The position numbers and the translations under genes are program-made. Below the pieces are notes generated by a model that was given only the letters and a program-made list of their open reading frames with translations, searched no databases and was not told where the DNA came from. A stretch of 64,000 bases of DNA, from contig OY747722.1 of assembly GCA_963556495.2 (NCBI GenBank), positions 20,965,501-21,029,500 of the forward strand, given 5' to 3'. Positions 58,960-64,000 of this stretch are shown piece after piece (position 1 is the first letter of the stretch; every line of letters starts with the position of its first letter). The DNA comes from Valencia hispanica. Taxonomy: Eukaryota > Chordata > Actinopteri > Cyprinodontiformes > Valenciidae.

Positions 58960-59310
58960 TTTAAAGACAAAAGGGAATCACTCCTTTCTAAAATTAATAA
59001 CAGTAACTTTAATAATGCACAGTCTATATTTGCAACAGTTGAGACTAACAAATCCTCCTGCAACAGTAGACCCTGAACTAAACTCCACGAGGGGCTGCAA
59101 TGAATAATGTCTTATTCATCATGTGTTCTTGCTTTATTGCTGTTTTTCATGTTTTATTCTGTATCATTTGTTGTGTGTGTTCATGCTCAATTGTTGCTTT
59201 TGTTTTCCAATTGTTATTTTCTATGTTTTTCTTTATCACCAAATCATGTAAAGCACTTTGAATTACCCTGTTGTTGAAAGTGTGCTATAAAAATAAAATT
59301 GCATCTGCAT
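58960..59310 (+). mobile_element. Internally deleted L2-type LINE fragment
   Basis: 58965-59105 parallels 47105-47255 of the longer LINE (AAGGGAATCACTCCTTTC against AAGGGAATCGTTCTTTTC, and the CCTGAACTAAACTCCA / CTGCAATGAAT blocks). It then jumps straight to the 3' trailer (59110-59310), which matches the complement of 41285-41520 closely. Confidence 0.75.
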
Positions 59311-60860
59311 ATTAGGACTGTTTCAGCAGCGAGTAGCATCACTGGTCAGCGCAAAAAGGCACGCACAGCAGCAGAGATAACAACAGATTCACATAGAAGA
59401 AGGGCTTGTTGTAGCGTTTCTGTTTGCTATAGTTATAAACTGCTTCACCAGTAATTGTTCTTATTTTACAAATTGGTTGTTGTTTAGCGACGTCTGCTCA
59501 TTTCCTGCTGAATTGCAACCAATCATTGTGACTTAACTACATCCTGGCGATTCTACCGGGCTATTTCTGAGTACACACCCCTGGACTGGTTCTCCGCTGG
59601 TTCCTGAAATGGCCCCGAAAAGCATGAAGTCATGAAGCAAACGTGAAAAAAGGTGTTTAGGTTAGATAAACCAAAACTTTGACTTTTGGGCTACATGAAA
59701 AACACTTTAGGTGGAGAAAAACCATAAACCGTAATTTTTGGACAATAAGCCGTTACTTACAGCAGTATAGCAGGAAGCGCAAAAGTGAGACAGACATGTA
59801 GGGAAAGATTATGTGGCGAATTTGACCCTACTGGTACAGTAGTTTTCATGCACACACCCTCATCATGGAAAACACAGAAAGAAATGCATGCAGCTTTTAA
59901 GTTAAAGGCAATCAAGCTGACTGTCAACAAAGAAAATATAGTTACTGCATGTAAGCTTGACATCAATGAATAGATAGTGAGACATTGGAGGAGGCAGCGG
60001 GAATAAGAATGAGTGTAAAAAGGCGACAAAAGCATTCAGAGGACATAAAGACACCAAAGAAGACGACTTCAGTGGCTTTAGTGAGGAAGAGGAATATAGC
60101 GACCAATGACATTTCTAACAAGGCATGTTACTGTCATGGTAGTGCAGTGTTTTATTTTCTAACCAGACATGTGACAGCTATACAGAACTCGACCAACCAT
60201 TCATTCTAATCATATGAATGAAATATAAGAAACTATTTACCCTTTTTGTTGGAATACAAAAATAATACATCAGATGTGTACAAAGCTTCAAAAGCCACAT
60301 AGGTGTTTTAATGATCTACACTTCGTTTTGTAGCCTTTTTTTAATGAAGTGCATGCATTTTAGGTCTGCATCACACACATGAACATCAGAATGTCCTGCC
60401 TAAGCCTGTGTACCTAGCGTCTGAATAATGCTCTCTCAATGGGACACCCAATGGGAGTTCACAGATGTGTGCACCGCTCCACACACCTAAACTTAGTGTC
60501 GTGTACTGAGTATATTGCATGGACATGGCTCAGTGTGCAGCTCGGACTAAATGTAGTAAAGGGGCTGTTTGCTGAGTGGAAAGATCCAAAGCAACTCACA
60601 AAGCAATGTATAAGAAGGGGGGAAACCAAACAAACTGATTGGTAGAATGTAGCCATAAGAACAATGAATATCAATGAGTACATGTTGGGAGTGGTGAATG
60701 GTAGCTGAGGACATGCTTTCATTTCCAGGTAACCAAGGAGATGAAACCACACAAGCTTACAATGGTTTACATGGGGAAAAAAAAGAAAAATAGCTCGTAT
60801 TAAGCTAGACCAAAACATTCTAAACCATTGAAATTAAATAAGTAAGGCCATTAGCGGATG
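59311..60860. other. Intergenic, nothing recognised
   Basis: 59330-59620 is somewhat GC-richer but has no coding or repeat signature that I can name. Confidence 0.35.
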
Positions 60861-60864
60861 TTTT

Positions 60865-61105
60865 CTTTTCCATTTCTCAGGGATCTCCTTTGGTCAGTGG
60901 TGAACCATACACCACAATCTGAGGATTTTTTTGGTGCCTCTAACAGTTTTTACTTCTGCAGAGTTACCCTGTTTCAGCTCCATACTGCTTTCCACCAACT
61001 GTGACCAGCTTGCCTGCTGAAACATTTCCTAACATCATAATGCTGTGACCACCAAGTTTAACAGTACGAATGGTCTGTTCAAGGGGATGTGCAGAGGAGA
61101 TTTGT
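60865..61105 (-). mobile_element. Tc1/mariner remnant
   Basis: AACATCATAATGCTGTGACC to CACCAAGTTTAACAGTACG is the complement of the Tc1 GGxSIMxW-type region. The preceding CAGAGTTACCCTGTTTCAG part fits the same family. Both ends are lost. Confidence 0.5.
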
Positions 61106-61128
61106 AGTCCTATAGTTGTCATATAGTT

Positions 61129-61395
61129 GCGGCGGCTGTAGATCAGTGGTAGAGTTGTCAGCTTGCAACCCAGTAATCATGGGTTCAATTTCTGTGTCCA
61201 CCTGCTACATGTTGTGTCCTTGGGCAAGATATTTCACCTACCCACCTACTGGTGTTGGCCAGAGGGGCCAATGGCACAATATGGCAGCCTTGCTTCTGTC
61301 AGTCTGCCCCAGGGCAGCTGTGGCTACAATCATAGCTTGCTTGGAGTTGTAAAGTGCTTTGAGGGTTGGTATATAAATGCAAGCCATTATTATAA
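61129..61395 (+). repeat. tRNA-derived SINE, nearly complete
   Basis: A-box-like TAGATCAGTGGTAGAG, B-box GGGTTCAATTTC, body GTGTCCTTGGGCAAGATAT and CAGGGCAGCTGTGGCTAC, tail AAGTGCTTTGAGGG then TATAAATGCAAGCCATTAT. It is the best reference copy in the window for the copies at 3086 and 42617. Confidence 0.85.
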
Positions 61396-61472
61396 TAATT
61401 TGTCAAAAAGCAGTGTAAATATGTATGAAATCATATTGAAATTATATTGTCATCAATAATGATCATATTAAA

Positions 61473-61473
<1 letters not shown>

Positions 61474-61508
<35 letters not shown>
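61474..61508. repeat. (ATT)n microsatellite
   Basis: About 12 ATT units downstream of the SINE tail. Confidence 0.9.
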
Positions 61509-61512
<4 letters not shown>

Positions 61513-63084
61513 GTGTCAAAAAGAAATGTAAATCTGTATGAAGTCATATTGTGAGCCAAACTTATTAAGGTTTAGTTAGTGGGAAGTGTTTTGTTTCTTC
61601 TAATTTGATGATGTATTTTGGATTTAAATCATGTTTCCCTAGCCCAGCTATTATACAGATGGCAACCTTTCAGTATCTTTTATTTTCTAGAACCATTCAG
61701 GAATTGTCCTTATCCTTCTGCAAACAAAGATGAACAGAAAATCACTCTGCTCCAGTTAATCATTTGTGAAGCTTTAGAAATGTAAGAAGATGTGTGAGAA
61801 ACACTTTGAGAGTTTTTTAGACTAAAAAAAATTAAGAGTAGTCGGAAGGCATTGTCATCTGTGTGTATTTGTCTCCATGTAAGAAAGTCCAGTTTTCCTC
61901 CTTGCCTTTTACAGCAATTGATTTTGGTTTGAGTGGCAGCCAAAAGGAAGCAGCACCTCAGCTTGCTGCTGTCAGCTTAGGTGAATAACTGCTTCTTCTC
62001 CTCCTCTCTCTATTTCCCTCTCTCACCATCTCTCCGACATCCCTTGCTTTCTTTCCTGCCACTACACACTCCATCACCCTCCATGACACCCAAACAATAC
62101 AAATGCACAACTGTTCCCCCAGTCATACTTCAGCTAGTCAAAGCCATTTATGATATCCCCCTACTCCTGTCTGCTCAGACATTAGGTTGAATGAATAAGC
62201 ATTTTATTTCTTAATAATAAAAAAAAAAAAGGCTGCCACTCTGATATACAGAGAAAAGGAGCTCAAAATAAAATAATGCATCAGTTTGTAGACAAATCCA
62301 GTGAAATGATGGGAAGCCCTTCTGTAAACACTCCACCAGAGAAAACATACCACAATTGCTCAGCGTCGGCGGGGCAGCTGTATACCTTGTCAGGAGAAGA
62401 GCAAGAGGGGGCGAAGAGTGAAATCCGCTTACAGTTGGACCGCTGTGTTTCCATGGCGACTGTCTTTGCATCGAATCATTAGAAGAAAGATGCTTGGATA
62501 TCCAGCACTTCCCTGGCTTTCTCTCTTCAAGTACTTTCGTTCTTCTAAGACCTCAGTGGATGTCTGTCTTGTTGTGTGTGATATGAAAACCAATACTTAC
62601 ACAGCACCACATTTCTTCAAACATCTTTATAACCTGTGGTCTTCTTTGAGGAGTGGAAAATCTCAAAACATTGGATCAAGACACACAAGGACCTAAGGTT
62701 TTCTTTCAATTAATGAGCTACCAGCTAGTCCCTAATTTGATCCTTACCTGATTAGTGGATGCTGATGAAAGCAGACAGTCTTACATGACACATCCTTTTA
62801 ATTATCTTTTGATCAAATATGCTTTTGATTCTAAATTAGTTAGACGGCCAAAGACTACCAGGCTCATGTCAAAGCAGTAAAACATGCTGCAATAAATTAT
62901 GTCTCAATTATGTTCAGAGATTGGTCAAACGTTCACTTTGGTCTGTTTTGTTAGGACAGCAGCTGGTTACTTTTGCAGGACAAACTATTCTGGTTCAACG
63001 TGGTTTCAGAAAGCTAATAAATGTTCTAATGGTGCTCCAGCTCAAAATGCATGTAACATTAATATTTGTTTCTAGGAGAATGTC
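61509..63084. other. Intergenic, nothing recognised
   Basis: No supported exon or named repeat. Pyrimidine-rich at 61990-62090. Confidence 0.4.
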
Positions 63085-63087
63085 TAA

Positions 63088-63631
63088 TGGCTAATTCACG
63101 CGGGGTGCAGAACTGACTAAGTGCTAAATCCATACGACTTACGGAAAGACGAAAAAACATTGAGTCCAATCAGAGCATTCACATCAGCTGCGGTGTGGAT
63201 GTGGAGCTCCGTTAACTTTCCGTATCAAGTCTATTTTTTCTGGACATCGCATGCGGATTCCCATGAAGTTAAGAAGAAATGAATGAAAATAAAGAAATTA
63301 CATGAGCCAGACAGGAAGTGAGACATGAGCCAACCAGATGCATCTGGTATATTTCAAAATAAAACCTGTGTTGCATTTTCCCCCGGCTTTTTCTTTTGTT
63401 TTCAATGTCAGGGACATCAGTTCACAGTCTATGATAGTTCATGTTATTCTTACAAATATACATTTAAATGTATAGTATGTCAAATTTTATCAATGTTTTG
63501 CAAACTATTGCTAAACATTCACTGCTTTCACTCTGATTTCCAGAGACATTCCGCACAGGCACCGCAGTTGATTTGAATCGCAGCCCTTGTGGCAGCAGTA
63601 CCACTGTACCACACCCGGTGTGAATTAGTTG
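63088..63631. mobile_element. Harbinger-type MITE, copy 2, with TAA duplication
   Basis: Ends TGGCTAATTCACGCGGGG and the complement of CAACTAATTCACACCGGG, flanked by TAA at 63085-63087 and 63632-63634. The interior matches copy 1 (42319-43070) through CCAATCAGAGCATTCACA, CCAGACAGGAAGTGAGA and ATGTTTTGCAAACTATTG, without the nested SINE. Confidence 0.75.
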
Positions 63632-63634
63632 TAA

Positions 63635-64000
63635 CTCGACACAGACCGATACAAACTCTACAATTAACTTGCATCTCAATTCAACTGGAGGTCTTTGCCC
63701 AGGAAGCAGTTAGCTAAAGACACAGGATAATGTTTTCGGTCCTTAATGATTTGATATGGGTCTTTCATAGTTCAGCTTACAATGTGTTTGTTTGTAGTCA
63801 CAGTTAGTTTAGGATTGATTAAGCTTGTAAAATGGTGTTTCTTCAAGTTGATAATTCAAGCCCAATGCTTTGAACGTTATAGTTTTTTTAGAACTTACAA
63901 TTTAACTATGTACGATGATGTGGTCTCTACAAAAAGGTCTACAGACAGAGCAGAAGCTTCAGCGACCAATACAGTCTCTGTCCTTCACTGTGTATTCACG
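63635..64000. other. Non-coding window edge, nothing recognised
   Basis: No feature supported in the last 366 bases. Confidence 0.4.

Overview
This is vertebrate nuclear DNA, almost certainly from a teleost fish. It has long introns with GT-AG borders, sparse genes, and a repeat load typical of fish: decayed Tc1/mariner elements, tRNA-headed SINEs with an L2-like tail, L2/Rex1-type LINEs, hAT and Harbinger pieces, and AT, CA and ATT microsatellites. There are no bacterial or phage features.

One intact protein-coding gene is present, at 25166-31268 on the + strand. It has four exons encoding 1335 residues. I identify it as ppp1r3a, the striated-muscle glycogen-targeting subunit of protein phosphatase 1. 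Evidence is an RVxF motif, a CBM21 domain and a C-terminal hydrophobic membrane anchor. Upstream lie a DR1 hexamer repeat, three CAGCTG E-boxes and a perfect MEF2 site, as expected for a muscle gene.

The left part (1 to about 24 kb) has no coding exon. It does have a CpG-rich segment near 21.1-22.0 kb and two minus-strand candidate leader exons with good splice sites (21293 to about 21650, and 11311-11381). In other vertebrates PPP1R3A lies head-to-head with FOXP2, so I infer that these are 5' untranslated exons of foxp2. In that reading 1-21 kb is foxp2 first-intron territory. It contains several long, repeat-poor, complex stretches that look like conserved non-coding DNA. This is inference from synteny and splice signals, not from protein sequence.

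The right part (about 32-64 kb) is a transposon graveyard. Best supported are: a 2.9-kb hAT-like element (35638-38525) with further insertions inside; an L2 LINE (41285-43145) broken by a retroposon with a 7-bp duplication and by a Harbinger-type MITE with a TAA duplication, the MITE itself broken by a SINE; an hAT element (43448-45275); a degraded L2 LINE with endonuclease and reverse transcriptase remnants (46150-48210); a Harbinger transposase fragment followed by a THAP zinc-finger exon (49348-50265); a spliced but broken piggyBac-like gene (51642-52675); a proline-rich reading frame made of 30-bp repeats (53404-54006); a minus-strand coiled-coil reading frame with 42-bp repeats (54736-55449); an hAT element with an 8-bp duplication (56801-57825); and a second copy of the Harbinger-type MITE (63088-63631).

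Only ppp1r3a has a clear cellular job here: bringing PP1 to glycogen and the sarcoplasmic reticulum. Its promoter faces the inferred foxp2 promoter across about 3.5 kb.
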